Source: Crossiella sp. S99.2
GTDB lineage: Bacteria > Actinomycetota > Actinomycetes > Mycobacteriales > Pseudonocardiaceae
Length of the DNA: 64,000 nt
Reading direction: 5' to 3'
Assembly (NCBI RefSeq): GCF_023094165.1
Contig: NZ_JALMDK010000011.1
Location: 1 to 64,000, forward strand
Shown piece after piece: positions 32,289 to 41,563 of the stretch; positions within the stretch are counted from its first letter, which is position 1, and the number at the start of each line of letters is the position of its first letter. The translations under genes and the position numbers were made by a program. The notes below the pieces were generated by a model, which had not been told where the DNA came from, did not search any database, and saw nothing but the letters and a program-made list of their open reading frames with translations.

Positions 32289-35075
32289 TCACGTGACCAT
32301 CGCGACCACGCCGCGGCGCAGTGCGGCGGCCGCCTTGATCGCGGTCGCGCCGACCGGATCCTGCCCGCCGAGCACATCTCTGAGCTGCTCCAACAGGTCG
32401 ACGACCTGGCGGCACCAGCGCACGAAGTCACCGGCGGACAGCTCCTGCCCGTTGGCCTCGGCCGCGCTGAGCACCTTCTCCAGAGACTCCCCGCGGGACC
32501 ATCGGTAGACCGGCCAGGCGAATCCGGCGTCGGGTTCCCTGGTGCGGTCCAGGCGATGCTTGCCCTCGTCGTCCTCCAGTTCGGCCCAGACGCGCATGGT
32601 GTTGTCCAGCGCTTCGGCCACGCCGCCGCCGGGCAGCCGGGGCTGGGTGGGGGCGTCCCGGCGGGACTCGAAGACCAGCGCGGAGACCACCGCGGCCAAC
32701 TCGGCCGGGTCCAGGTCCCGCCAGGCTTCGGTGCGCAGGCATTCCGCGGCCAGCAGGTCGGATTCGCCGTAGAGCCGGGCCAGCCTGCGCCCGTGCTCGG
32801 TGACGATCTCGCCGACCTCGTCCTCGGTTTCCGGTCCACGCAGGTAACCGCGGTCGCGCAGCAGGGCCCGGATCCGGTCGAAGGCGCGGGCCAGGGAGTG
32901 CGTGGTGGCCGCGACCTGGCGTTCCAGCTTCTCGGTCTCGGCGAGCAGCCGGTGGTAGCGCTCGCCCCAGCGGGCGTGCTGTTCCCGGTCCTCGCAGGCG
33001 TGGCAGGGATGCGCGCGCAACGCCCGGCGCAGCGAGGCGAGTTCGGCGTCCTCGACCGCGCCGCCGGAGGAGCGGCGCCGGTTACGGCCGGGTGGCTGGA
33101 TGCCGGTGTTGCGCAGGGTGGCGGCCAGGTCCCGGCGGCTGCGCGGGGAGCGGACGTCGACCTGTTTGGGCAGCCGGACCCAGCCCAGCGGCACCACCTC
33201 GGACGGGAAGTCGTGCACGGACAGGCGTCCGGCCCACCGGTCCTCGGTGACCACCAGCGGGCGCGGGTCGTCGTTGGGGTCCAGGCCGGGGTCGATGACC
33301 AGCGCGAGGCCGCTGCGCCGCCCGGAGGGCACCGCGATGACATCGCCCTTGCGCAGTTTCTCCAACGAGGCCGCGGCTTCCGAGCGCCGCACCGTGCTGC
33401 TCTGCCTGGCTAGCGTCTTCTCCCGTTCGGAGATGCGTTTGCGCAGGTTGGCGTAGTCGCTGAAGTCGCCGAGGTGGCAGGTCATGGACTGCTCGTACCC
33501 GGCGAGCCCTTCCTTGTTGCGCTCGATCCGCCGGGACAGCCCGACCACCGAGCGGTCGGCCTGGAACTGGGCGAAGGACTGTTCGAGCAGTTCGCGGGCT
33601 GCCGCGGCGCCGACCCGGTGCACCAGGTTGACGGCCATGTTGTAGCCGGGCTTGAAGGAGGAGCGCAGCGGGTAGGTGCGGGTGGAGGCCAGGCCGCCGA
33701 CCGCCCTGGGGTCCATGCCGGGCTGCCACACCACCACGGCGTGGCCCTCGATGTCGATGCCGCGCCGCCCGGCCCGCCCGGTGAGCTGGGTGTACTCGCC
33801 GGGGGTGAGGTCGACGTGCGCCTCACCGTTGTACTTGACCAGTTTCTCCAGCACCACGGTGCGCGCGGGCATGTTGATGCCCAGCGCGAGGGTCTCGGTG
33901 GCGAAGACGACCCGGACCAGGCCGCGGACGAAGAGTTCCTCCACGGTCTCCTTGAACGCGGGCAGCAGGCCGGCGTGGTGGCTGGCGATGCCGCGTTCCA
34001 GGGCCTCCCGCCATTCCCAGTAGCCGAGCACGGCCAAGTCGGGTTCGGGCAGGCCGCCGGTCTTGGCCGCGATGATGGCGCGGATCTCGGCCGTCTCGGC
34101 CTCGGTGGTCAGCCGCAGCCCGGAGCGCACGCACTGGTTCATCGCCGCGTCACAGCCGTTGCGGCTGAAGATGAACACGATCGCGGGCAGCAGGCCCTGC
34201 GAGTCGAGCTGGCGCACCACGTCGTTGCGCGAGGGCGGCCGGAAGGTGCCTGCTCGCGGTCCGCTGCCGCCGCGCCGGTCCGGCCGGGCCCGGCCCCAGG
34301 GCAGGTGCCTGCGTTCCATTTCCTGGGTGGCCCGGCTCAGTTCCGGGTTGATCCGGATGTGCCCTTCCCTGGAGTCCTCGGCGAAGAGGTCCAGCACCCG
34401 GCTGCCGACCTGCATGTGCTGCCACAGCGGCACCGGCCGGTGCTCGTCGACCACCACGGTGGTGTCCCCGCGCACCTCGACCAGCCATTCGCCGAACTCC
34501 TCGGCGTTGCTGACCGTGGCGGACAGTCCGGCCACCCGCACCTGTTCGGGCAGGTGCAGGATCACTTCCTCCCACACCGCGCCGCGGAAGCGGTCGGCGA
34601 GGTAGTGCACCTCGTCCATGACCACGTAGCCGAGGTTGTCCAGCGCCCGGGACCCGGCGTAGATCATGTTGCGCAACACCTCGGTGGTCATGATCACCAC
34701 CGGCGCGTCCCCGTTGATCGAGGTGTCCCCGGTGAGCAGCCCGACCTGTTTCGGCCCGTACCGGGCGGCGAGGTCGGCGTGCTTCTGGTTGGACAGCGCC
34801 TTGATCGGGGTGGTGTAGAAGCACTTCTTGCCCTCGGCGAGGGCCAGGTGCACGGCGAACTCGCCGACGATGGTCTTGCCAGCGCCGGTGGGCGCGCACA
34901 CGAGCACGCCGTGCCCGTCTTCCAGCGCCTCACAGGAGCGGCGCTGGAAGGGGTCCAGTTCGAAGGACAGTCCCGCGATGAAATCGGTCAACTTCGGATA
35001 GGTCGACCGGGTACGGGCTGCGGCGAAGGCCTCCGCTGGAGACCTGCCTGAGTCGGAAGAAGGGCTTGCTGCCAC
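32289..35075 (-). CDS. helY: Ski2-like DEAD/DEAH-box RNA helicase HelY
   Basis: 928 residues, the size of mycobacterial HelY. Motifs run in order: Q-region ELDPFQRRSCEAL, Walker A APTGAGKT, TTPIKALSNQ, DEVH in VVMDEVHYLAD, SAT in GLSATVSN, the HAGLLP and ATETLALGINMPARTVV helicase-C region, and QLTGRAGRRGID. A long C-terminal part (about 500-928) is the Ski2/Mtr4-like region. It should unwind structured RNA for decay. GTG at 35075. It is the last gene of the conserved pafBC-tatAC-helY block, 98 bases after the lipid kinase gene. Confidence 0.9.
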   Translation of the reverse strand: MAASPSSDSGRSPAEAFAAARTRSTYPKLTDFIAGLSFELDPFQRRSCEALEDGHGVLVCAPTGAGKTIVGEFAVHLALAEGKKCFYTTPIKALSNQKHADLAARYGPKQVGLLTGDTSINGDAPVVIMTTEVLRNMIYAGSRALDNLGYVVMDEVHYLADRFRGAVWEEVILHLPEQVRVAGLSATVSNAEEFGEWLVEVRGDTTVVVDEHRPVPLWQHMQVGSRVLDLFAEDSREGHIRINPELSRATQEMERRHLPWGRARPDRRGGSGPRAGTFRPPSRNDVVRQLDSQGLLPAIVFIFSRNGCDAAMNQCVRSGLRLTTEAETAEIRAIIAAKTGGLPEPDLAVLGYWEWREALERGIASHHAGLLPAFKETVEELFVRGLVRVVFATETLALGINMPARTVVLEKLVKYNGEAHVDLTPGEYTQLTGRAGRRGIDIEGHAVVVWQPGMDPRAVGGLASTRTYPLRSSFKPGYNMAVNLVHRVGAAAARELLEQSFAQFQADRSVVGLSRRIERNKEGLAGYEQSMTCHLGDFSDYANLRKRISEREKTLARQSSTVRRSEAAASLEKLRKGDVIAVPSGRRSGLALVIDPGLDPNDDPRPLVVTEDRWAGRLSVHDFPSEVVPLGWVRLPKQVDVRSPRSRRDLAATLRNTGIQPPGRNRRRSSGGAVEDAELASLRRALRAHPCHACEDREQHARWGERYHRLLAETEKLERQVAATTHSLARAFDRIRALLRDRGYLRGPETEDEVGEIVTEHGRRLARLYGESDLLAAECLRTEAWRDLDPAELAAVVSALVFESRRDAPTQPRLPGGGVAEALDNTMRVWAELEDDEGKHRLDRTREPDAGFAWPVYRWSRGESLEKVLSAAEANGQELSAGDFVRWCRQVVDLLEQLRDVLGGQDPVGATAIKAAAALRRGVVAMVT

Positions 35076-35173
35076 CAGTCAAGGCTTTCACACGTGCCCG
35101 ACAATCACCGCATGACCTGGTCGATCACCTGGCGGAAGCCGGGACGGCGTGCCAACGGCACCGATCACCGGCC

Positions 35174-36058
35174 TTAGGCCACCACGGTCAGTGCTCCGGG
35201 CACCGCGCGCACCGTCACCGGCAGCCGGGCCTGGCGTTCCCCGTCGGCGTAGGCCACCCAGCCGTTGTCCCCGCCCAGCTGCACCTTGCGGGCCCGGAAG
35301 GTGCGGACCACCGGGTGGTCCACGTGCCCGCCGGTGCGCAGCGTGGGCAGGATGCGCAGCAGCAGGCGACGGCTGGCCGCGCCGACCACGGTCACGTCCA
35401 GTTCGCCGTCGGTGGGATCGGCCGCCGGGCAGATCGGGATGCCGCCGCCGTAGCTGGTGGTGTTGCCGACCGCGACCAGCGTGGCCTCGACCTCGACCCG
35501 GCCGGACACCGTCTCCAGCAGCAGTTGCCGCGGTCGCAGGTTGGCCAGTTCGGCCAGGATGGCCAGGTCGTAGCGGCGGGGTCCGGCCGGCCAGCGCATC
35601 CGGTTGGTGCGCTCGTTGACCGCGGAGTCGAACCCGGCGCAGAGCACGGTGGCGAAGTAGCCGCCGCCGGCGATCCGCCCCAGGTCCAGCCGCCGCCGAG
35701 CGCCCGCGCGCAAGGCGCTGACCACTGCCGCGGCCGCTTCCCTTGACCCGCCGGGCAGGCCGAGTGCGGTGGCCAGGTCGTTGCCGGTGCCCGCCGGGAT
35801 GACCGCGAGCGCGGTGGCGCTGCCCGCGCAGGCCTGCACCGCGGCGTGCGCGGCCCCGTCCCCGCCGAGCACGGCGAGCACGTCCGCGCCGTCGGCGACG
35901 GCGGCCTTGGCCAGCTGGGCCAGGTGCTCGCCGCTACCGGCGGTCAGCGCCCGCAGTTCGGTGACCGCGGGCCGGAGGGCGGCGGCGACGGATCCGGCGA
36001 CCCGCGCCGCCGACCAGGCCCCGGAGGCCGGGCTGACCAGCAGCGCGAGCCGGGTCAC
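35174..36058 (-). CDS. diacylglycerol kinase-family lipid kinase
   Basis: 294 residues. The DAGK catalytic domain shows LGGDGAAHAAVQA (nucleotide loop; GGDG) and PAGTGNDLATALGL. The C-terminal beta-rich half contains TDGELDVTVVG. It should phosphorylate a lipid such as diacylglycerol at the membrane surface. The GTG start at 36058 overlaps the tatC stop by four bases (GTGA), so it is coupled to tatC. Its position between tatC and helY is a conserved actinobacterial arrangement. Confidence 0.88.
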   Translation of the reverse strand: MTRLALLVSPASGAWSAARVAGSVAAALRPAVTELRALTAGSGEHLAQLAKAAVADGADVLAVLGGDGAAHAAVQACAGSATALAVIPAGTGNDLATALGLPGGSREAAAAVVSALRAGARRRLDLGRIAGGGYFATVLCAGFDSAVNERTNRMRWPAGPRRYDLAILAELANLRPRQLLLETVSGRVEVEATLVAVGNTTSYGGGIPICPAADPTDGELDVTVVGAASRRLLLRILPTLRTGGHVDHPVVRTFRARKVQLGGDNGWVAYADGERQARLPVTVRAVPGALTVVA

Positions 36059-37032
36059 GTGGCGTCGTCGTCGTAACGGACCCTGGGCTTGTCCACCACC
36101 GGCGCCGGGCTGGCCCGCACCGGTTCGACCTCCTCCGCCTGGGTGTCCGGCGCGATCGGCGAGGCGTCGTCGTCGTTCCAGGAGTCCCAGCCCTCGGCGC
36201 CCCGCTTGCGCGCGGCCCGCTTGTCCCGGATCCGGGCGATCTGGATGGACAGCTCGTGCAGCAGGGTCAGTGCGAGGGCCAGGGCGAGCATGGAGAACGG
36301 GTCGGTGCCGGGGGTGGCGATCGCGGCGAAGACGAACAGCCCGAAGATCGCGCCCCGGCGGCTGCGCCGGAGCTTGTCGTAGCTGAGCACGCCGGCGAAG
36401 TTCAGCATGACGACCAGCAGCGGCAGCTCGAAACTGACCCCGAAGATGATCAACAGGGCGAGCACGAAGTTGATGTAGTTGCTACCGGCCAGCGCGGTGG
36501 CGAACTCCTCGCCACCGAAGCCGACCAGCGCGATCAACGCCTTGGGGATGATGAAGAAGGCCAGCACCGCGCCGAGCATGAACAGCGCCGAGGCGCAACT
36601 CACGAAGGTGCCCGCGTACCGCTTCTCCTTCTGGTACAGCCCCGGCGTGATGAACGACCACAGCTGGTAGAGCCAGACCGGGGCGGCCAGCACCGCGCCG
36701 ACGGCCAGCGAGACCTTGAGGCGGACCATGAACGCCTCGAATGGTTGGGTCTGCAGCAGCTGGCACTTGCCCGCGTTCAGCGAGACCCGGTCCGGGATGG
36801 CGCAGTAGGGATCCAGCACGATCGAACCCAGGGTCGGGATCGGGCCGACCGTGTAGACCCACCACAGGAACGCGATCACGGCACCGGCCACCAGGGCCAG
36901 CAACGAGACGGCCAATCGATGCCGCAGCTCGTAAAGGTGCTCGATGAGCGTCATCGTGCCGTCGGGGTTCTTCTCCCGACGGCCGAACAACTTGCCGAGC
37001 CCTTTACGGCGGCGGAGCTCTCCGCTCCCCAC
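36055..37032 (-). CDS. tatC: Sec-independent translocase subunit TatC
   Basis: 325 residues, six membrane helices. Family signatures are visible: MTLIEHLYELRHRL at the N-terminus (the Glu and Arg that read the twin-arginine signal), the FxMRLKVSL segment, PVWLYQLWSFITPGLYQKEK, and FGVSFELPLLVVMLNFAGVLSYDKLR. A hydrophilic acidic tail of about 60 residues follows. GTG at 37032 with GGAGGAGA about 9 bases upstream; an internal ATG at the MTLIEH position is an alternative. It recognises folded cargo for export, with TatA encoded 26 bases upstream. Confidence 0.95.
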   Translation of the reverse strand: MGSGELRRRKGLGKLFGRREKNPDGTMTLIEHLYELRHRLAVSLLALVAGAVIAFLWWVYTVGPIPTLGSIVLDPYCAIPDRVSLNAGKCQLLQTQPFEAFMVRLKVSLAVGAVLAAPVWLYQLWSFITPGLYQKEKRYAGTFVSCASALFMLGAVLAFFIIPKALIALVGFGGEEFATALAGSNYINFVLALLIIFGVSFELPLLVVMLNFAGVLSYDKLRRSRRGAIFGLFVFAAIATPGTDPFSMLALALALTLLHELSIQIARIRDKRAARKRGAEGWDSWNDDDASPIAPDTQAEEVEPVRASPAPVVDKPRVRYDDDAT

Positions 37033-37058
37033 CGCGTCAGTCTCCTCCGATCCGCGCG

Positions 37059-37397
37059 TCAGCGGTTGTCAGCGCGGCCCTGGGTCTGCTCCAGCGGCGG
37101 CGCGACCTGGGGCGCGGGCGGCTGGACGACCGGCTGGGCCGGCGGCAGCGGCTGCGGTGCGGCGTAAGGCTGCTGGGGCGCGGCGGCGGGCTGCTGCGCG
37201 GCGGGCTGCTGGACCGGGACCTGCGGCGCGGCGGCGGGCTGCTCGGCCTCGTCCTCCTGGCGCATGGTCTTGGTCTCGGCCTTGAAGATGCGCATCGACC
37301 GGCCCACCGCGCGGGCCATGTCAGGCATCTTCTTCGCGCCGAACAGCAACACGACCACCACAGCGATGATCAGCAGCTCGGGTACTCCGATAGGCAC
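37059..37397 (-). CDS. tatA: Sec-independent translocase subunit TatA
   Basis: 112 residues. The standard short membrane helix and amphipathic helix are at 1-45 (GVPELLIIAVVVVLLFGAKKMPDMARAVGRSMRIFK), including the FGxKKxPD hinge. A Pro/Gln/Ala-rich tail follows. TatA oligomerises to form the translocation path. GTG at 37397 preceded by AGGAGGA. Upstream of tatC, same strand. Confidence 0.95.
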   Translation of the reverse strand: MPIGVPELLIIAVVVVLLFGAKKMPDMARAVGRSMRIFKAETKTMRQEDEAEQPAAAPQVPVQQPAAQQPAAAPQQPYAAPQPLPPAQPVVQPPAPQVAPPLEQTQGRADNR

Positions 37398-37419
37398 GGC
37401 GGTCCTCCTGTCTCCCCCG

Positions 37420-37662
37420 CTACCCGATGGTACGCGGGGCAGGCATGTCGTCCTTGGTCGAAGCGCGCCGTTCCAAGATCGCCACTCGCAACGCGGCGGA
37501 ACGGGCACGCAGCAGTCCGGTGCGGTCCCTGACCGTGCCCTGGAACCTGGCCTGGGCCGCCCCGGCACGTTTGACCGCGCGGAGAACCTTCACCAAGACG
37601 ATCACCAGGACGACCAGTCCGGCGAGGACTGGCAACACGAGGGACAGGTACTGCACCAGCAC
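37420..37662 (-). CDS. small membrane protein upstream of tatA
   Basis: 80 residues: one or two hydrophobic helices (about 3-30, LSLVLPVLAGLVVLVIVLVKVL) and a basic tail (VKRAGAAQARFQGTVRDRTGLLRARSAALR). Its place just before tatA and downstream of pafC is conserved in many actinobacteria, where it remains uncharacterised. It ends 22 bases before tatA. GTG start at 37662. Function unknown. Confidence 0.7.
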   Translation of the reverse strand: MLVQYLSLVLPVLAGLVVLVIVLVKVLRAVKRAGAAQARFQGTVRDRTGLLRARSAALRVAILERRASTKDDMPAPRTIG

Positions 37663-37818
37663 ACCGTAGCTGGCCGCACCGACCGTGACGAGACCCGCCC
37701 AGCGGAACCGATCACCTGTTTCCCGAGGGATGAACGGTTCAGAACGATCGTCTTACTCATCCTTGAACACCAGCGAGAATAGCCACGGAAGGTGGCGAAA
37801 CGTACCCTCTGCGTCACG

Positions 37819-40488
37819 ATGAGCCACAACCAGATGTCCGGCGCGGTGCTCGGTTCCCTGATCCAGGCCAGGGATGTCACGGTGCGGATCCCGCCGCCGG
37901 CGCCCCGCGCGCTGGACGGTCTGCCCGCCCGGATCGGCACCTTCACCGGCCGCGCCGAGGACCTGGCCGCGCTCAGCCGGACCCTGGAACCGGGCCAGGG
38001 TCCGCGGGCCTGCGTGATCACCGGCCTGCCGGGCGTGGGCAAGACCGAGCTGGCGCTGCAGGCCGCCGAGCACGCCCACCGGCGGGGCTGGTGCTCCGGT
38101 GGCGTGCTGTTCATCGACCTGCACGGCTACCACGACCGCACGCTGACCGCCGCCGACGCCCTGGACAGCCTGCTCCACGCGCTGGGCGTGCCGGCCGACC
38201 AGATCCCGCCCGAACCCGCGGACCGCACCCGCCGGTACGCCACCCTGCTGGCCACCCAGGCCCGGGCCGGCCACCCAGTGCTGGTCGTGCTGGACAACGC
38301 GGGCAGCGCCGAGCAGGTCCGCCCGCTGCTGCCCGCCGACGGCCACACCCCGGTCCTGCTCACCTCCCGGCATCGCCTCAGCGACCTGGACGCCCGCCTG
38401 CACGAACTGGCCGTGCTGCCCGCCCCGGCCGGCGCCGAACTGCTCGACCGCATCCTGCGCACCCGCCACCAGCCCGACGACCGCGCCCAGGCCGACCCCG
38501 CCGCCGCCACCCGCATCGCCACCCTGTGCGGCGGCCTGCCCCTGGCCATCCAGATCGCCGGCGCCCTGCTGGCCGACAACCGCGCCCGCCCAGCCCGCAC
38601 CCTGGCCGAGGACCTCGCCGAGGGCCCCATCGAGGAACTGACCCGCGAGGGCCAGGGCGTCCGCCGCGCCTTCGACCTGTCCTACCGCCACCTCGCCACC
38701 GACCAGCAACGCGTCTTCCGCCTGCTGACCGCCCACCCCGGCCCCGACCTCAGCACCGACCTCGCCCAACCCCTCCTGGACACCAACCCCCGCCACACCC
38801 GCCACTGTCTGGAAGCCCTGGCCCGCGCCCACCTCCTGGAACCGGGCAGCGCCTACGGCCGCTGGCGCATGCACGACCTGGTCCGCGACTACGCCACCGA
38901 ACACGGCCATGCCCGCGCCGACTCCGACCACCGCGAAACAGCCGTCGACCGCCTCCTGGAACACCTGCACACCAAGGCATCCGCCGCCACCGGCCTGCTG
39001 TCCACCACCCGCATGGACCAGACCGTGTTCCCCGGCCGCCCCGAAGCCGCCGACTGGATCGAAGCCGAACGCGACAACCTGGTGGCCTGCACCGAACTCG
39101 CGGCGCAGTCCGGCCGTCACCCCAGGGCGATGTTCCTCGCCGCCGAAGTGTCCTACTGCCTGCTGAAAAGCAGCTATCCGTGGGCCTGCTACCGCGCGAC
39201 CCAGGCCGGCCTGATCTCCGCGAAGGAGATCGGCGACCTGGAGATCCAAGCCGCCCTGCACTCCTACGCCGGTGACGCGCTGCGCCGCACCGGCGAGGTC
39301 ACCGCGGCCGCCATTTCCCAGATCTGCAGTTTCAGCGCCTTCGGCGAACTGGGCCTGCGCGGCGGACAGGCGCACGCGCTGGACGAACTCGGCGTGTTGT
39401 CAGCGCACAACCGGCAGTTCGATCAGGCCATCCACCTGCACACCTCCGCGATCGAGTTGTTCAGGGAACTGGGTGACAAGACACATGAGGGGCTGGCCTG
39501 GTGCCATCTGGGCACCGTCCAGCACCAGCTGCGCCAGTGCGACCAGGCGATCGCCACCTACGAACACGCGCTGGAACTCTGCCGGGCCGCGGGCAACCGG
39601 CTGGCCGAGAACCAGGTGACCGACACCATGGGCGAGTGCCTGCTCATGAGCGGCCAGCGCGCCAAAGCGCTCGAGATCTACCAACGGTCAGCCAGGCAGC
39701 TGGCGGATCAGCACACCCGGGACGAGCACTTCCTGAGCCAAGGCAACCTGGCCTACGCCCTCGCCGAGGCGGGCGAGCCCGAGCAGGCCATCGCCATCCA
39801 CGAACAGTGTGTCGCGCACTGGACGAACTCCGGCGACCGCGAACGGGAACGCATTGCCCGCCTGGCCCACGGCGTCGCGCTGCACCAGGGCGGCCGCTGG
39901 GAGGAGGCTGTCCCAGCACTGCGCGAGGTGGCCGACCAGGCACACCTGGCCGGCGACACCCTGCGTCAGGCCGGAGCCTGGCAAGCCATCGGCAATTCGC
40001 TGACCGAGCTGGACCGCCACGAGGACGCCCTGGCCGCGTACACCACCTCCGCCGACCTCCACCAGACCCGCGGCGACCAGTACTACCAGGCCCTCCTGCT
40101 GACAAAACAAGCCCACGAACTGGACCACCTCGACCGTCCAGCGGAAAGCCTCACCGCCGCCACCACCGCCCTGGACCTGTTCCGGCGCCACGGCACACCC
40201 CACGACCACTGCCGCGCACTCCGGCTGGCCGGCATCGCCCTGCACCAGCTGACCAGGTTCACCGAGGCCCGCGCGCACTTCGAGCAGGAGATCGCGTTGT
40301 GCCGCAACGAGAACGACCGCTTCGCCGAAGCATGGGCCCTGGGCAGGCTGGCCTTCACCCTGCGCGCACTGGACCTCCCCGAGGAAGCTGAGCAAGCCCG
40401 CGACACCGCCACAGCCCTGTTCCGCGAACTCGGCCGCCCGGACCACGCCCAGGTGCCCCTCGACCCGCCCGGGGCCCCGGATGCCTGA
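37819..40488 (+). CDS. STAND NTPase: NB-ARC plus tetratricopeptide repeats
   Basis: 889 residues. The opening NQMSGAVLGSLIQARDV resembles the SGxVxGxxVQA leader that many actinobacterial STAND proteins carry. An NB-ARC domain follows: Walker A GLPGVGKT at 69-76, Walker B VLVVLDNAG near 155, a TSRHRLSDL sensor, GGLPLAIQIAG, then the winged-helix DLSYRHLATDQQRVFRLL. About 450 residues of TPR-like helices end the protein. No BTAD, wHTH or protease domain is fused, so the output is unclear. ATG at 37819; an in-frame GTG at 37792 is possible, and TACCCT at 37803 suggests a leaderless start. It sits in an insertion between tatA and pafC. Confidence 0.85.
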   Translation: MSHNQMSGAVLGSLIQARDVTVRIPPPAPRALDGLPARIGTFTGRAEDLAALSRTLEPGQGPRACVITGLPGVGKTELALQAAEHAHRRGWCSGGVLFIDLHGYHDRTLTAADALDSLLHALGVPADQIPPEPADRTRRYATLLATQARAGHPVLVVLDNAGSAEQVRPLLPADGHTPVLLTSRHRLSDLDARLHELAVLPAPAGAELLDRILRTRHQPDDRAQADPAAATRIATLCGGLPLAIQIAGALLADNRARPARTLAEDLAEGPIEELTREGQGVRRAFDLSYRHLATDQQRVFRLLTAHPGPDLSTDLAQPLLDTNPRHTRHCLEALARAHLLEPGSAYGRWRMHDLVRDYATEHGHARADSDHRETAVDRLLEHLHTKASAATGLLSTTRMDQTVFPGRPEAADWIEAERDNLVACTELAAQSGRHPRAMFLAAEVSYCLLKSSYPWACYRATQAGLISAKEIGDLEIQAALHSYAGDALRRTGEVTAAAISQICSFSAFGELGLRGGQAHALDELGVLSAHNRQFDQAIHLHTSAIELFRELGDKTHEGLAWCHLGTVQHQLRQCDQAIATYEHALELCRAAGNRLAENQVTDTMGECLLMSGQRAKALEIYQRSARQLADQHTRDEHFLSQGNLAYALAEAGEPEQAIAIHEQCVAHWTNSGDRERERIARLAHGVALHQGGRWEEAVPALREVADQAHLAGDTLRQAGAWQAIGNSLTELDRHEDALAAYTTSADLHQTRGDQYYQALLLTKQAHELDHLDRPAESLTAATTALDLFRRHGTPHDHCRALRLAGIALHQLTRFTEARAHFEQEIALCRNENDRFAEAWALGRLAFTLRALDLPEEAEQARDTATALFRELGRPDHAQVPLDPPGAPDA

Positions 40489-40489
40489 C

Positions 40490-41392
40490 TCAACCGATCC
40501 GCAACGCCCAGTCCCGCGCCGCCTCGTACCACTGGACGGCGGTCCGGTGCAGGTTGAGCGAATGCCCCGTCTCCGGCACCGCGAACGCCGTCAGCTCCAC
40601 CCCGTCCCCGTAGAAAACCCGTTCCGCGGCAAGCAAACTCGCCGAACTGGAGCAGTCGGTGGCGCCTTCCCCGGTGAACAACACATCCCGGTCCCCCAGC
40701 ACCACCAGCACCGGCACCCGGAGGTTCGGATACTCCTCAGGCCCGGGAAAAACATCGTAATCCGGAATCACATCCGGCTCGGTCAACTCCTCATCCAACT
40801 CCACCAGGCGGTCGTCCACCGTCCCCGGATACAGGAACATCCCGGCCCTGGTCCCCACGATGCTGGTCAGGTACCCCGGATCAAGCCCCCGATCCGCGAA
40901 CCGCGAATCCTGCGCCGCCGGATGGAAATGCGCCGCAATCCCGCTGTACGCCTTCTGATTGGGCTGATTACTGCCCCCGGTGAGAATGACCCCGTCAAGG
41001 TCACCGGGAAACCGCAACGCGAGCGCCAGCGCCAGCGCGATGCTGAACGAGTGCGCCACGAAGATCACCCGCCGGTACGGCACCCCGTCCACCTCCCCGG
41101 CCCGCAACGCCTGCACCACGTGGTGCATCGAGTCGATGTGCGCACTGCCCCGCAACTCCGCGCTGGGCGGCCGGCTGCTGTCCCCGGCTCCCAGCCGGTC
41201 CACCGTGAGCACGGCGTGCCCCGCGCCGACCATGGTGTCGGCGTAGGAGGGCCCATCGGCTCGCACCAGCCAGTAGCCGCGCCCGTAGAAGCCGCCGGGC
41301 ACCGCGAGGTGGACGGTGTCGGTAGCCGCGACCGGCGTCCGCAACTCCCCCACCACGTGCAGGTCAAGCCCCACCGGAATCCTGACATCCAT
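40490..41392 (-). CDS. alpha/beta hydrolase
   Basis: 300 residues. The nucleophile lies in FVAHSFSIALA, where Ala and Ser replace the usual glycines of GxSxG. The acid is in VLGDRDVLF and the His in PETGHSLNL. An oxyanion-loop-like LAVPGGFYGRG comes near residue 30. The cap region includes VFPGPEEYPN. ATG at 41392; further upstream sequence has no family similarity. Convergent with the STAND gene (one-base gap). Substrate unknown. Confidence 0.82.
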   Translation of the reverse strand: MDVRIPVGLDLHVVGELRTPVAATDTVHLAVPGGFYGRGYWLVRADGPSYADTMVGAGHAVLTVDRLGAGDSSRPPSAELRGSAHIDSMHHVVQALRAGEVDGVPYRRVIFVAHSFSIALALALALRFPGDLDGVILTGGSNQPNQKAYSGIAAHFHPAAQDSRFADRGLDPGYLTSIVGTRAGMFLYPGTVDDRLVELDEELTEPDVIPDYDVFPGPEEYPNLRVPVLVVLGDRDVLFTGEGATDCSSSASLLAAERVFYGDGVELTAFAVPETGHSLNLHRTAVQWYEAARDWALRIG

Positions 41393-41408
41393 GCCGCCCC
41401 CAAGATTG

Positions 41409-41420
41409 CTCAAACTTGAG
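41409..41420. promoter_or_regulatory. short palindrome upstream of the hydrolase gene
   Basis: CTCAAACTTGAG (arms CTCAA/TTGAG) lies 17 bases before the hydrolase start at 41392, the position of a repressor site overlapping a promoter. Evidence is symmetry and placement only. Confidence 0.35.
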
Positions 41421-41563
41421 TACCGGTGCGGGAGTATGCCGGATTCCGGTTGTCCGGAGCAAGCGCAGCCAGCGGTCCCCGCGCCCAACCCGCCCGATGA
41501 CTCTTCGCCCGGCCACTCGGCCGACGAGTCAAGCCCGCCCGGCGGTCGCGCGCACCGGCCCGG

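Noticed and set aside
31112..32296. A 394-codon plus-strand frame rich in Leu, Ala and Gly
   Set aside because: Antisense of the Gln/Gly/Pro repeats of the DUF4333 gene; repeats keep several frames open.
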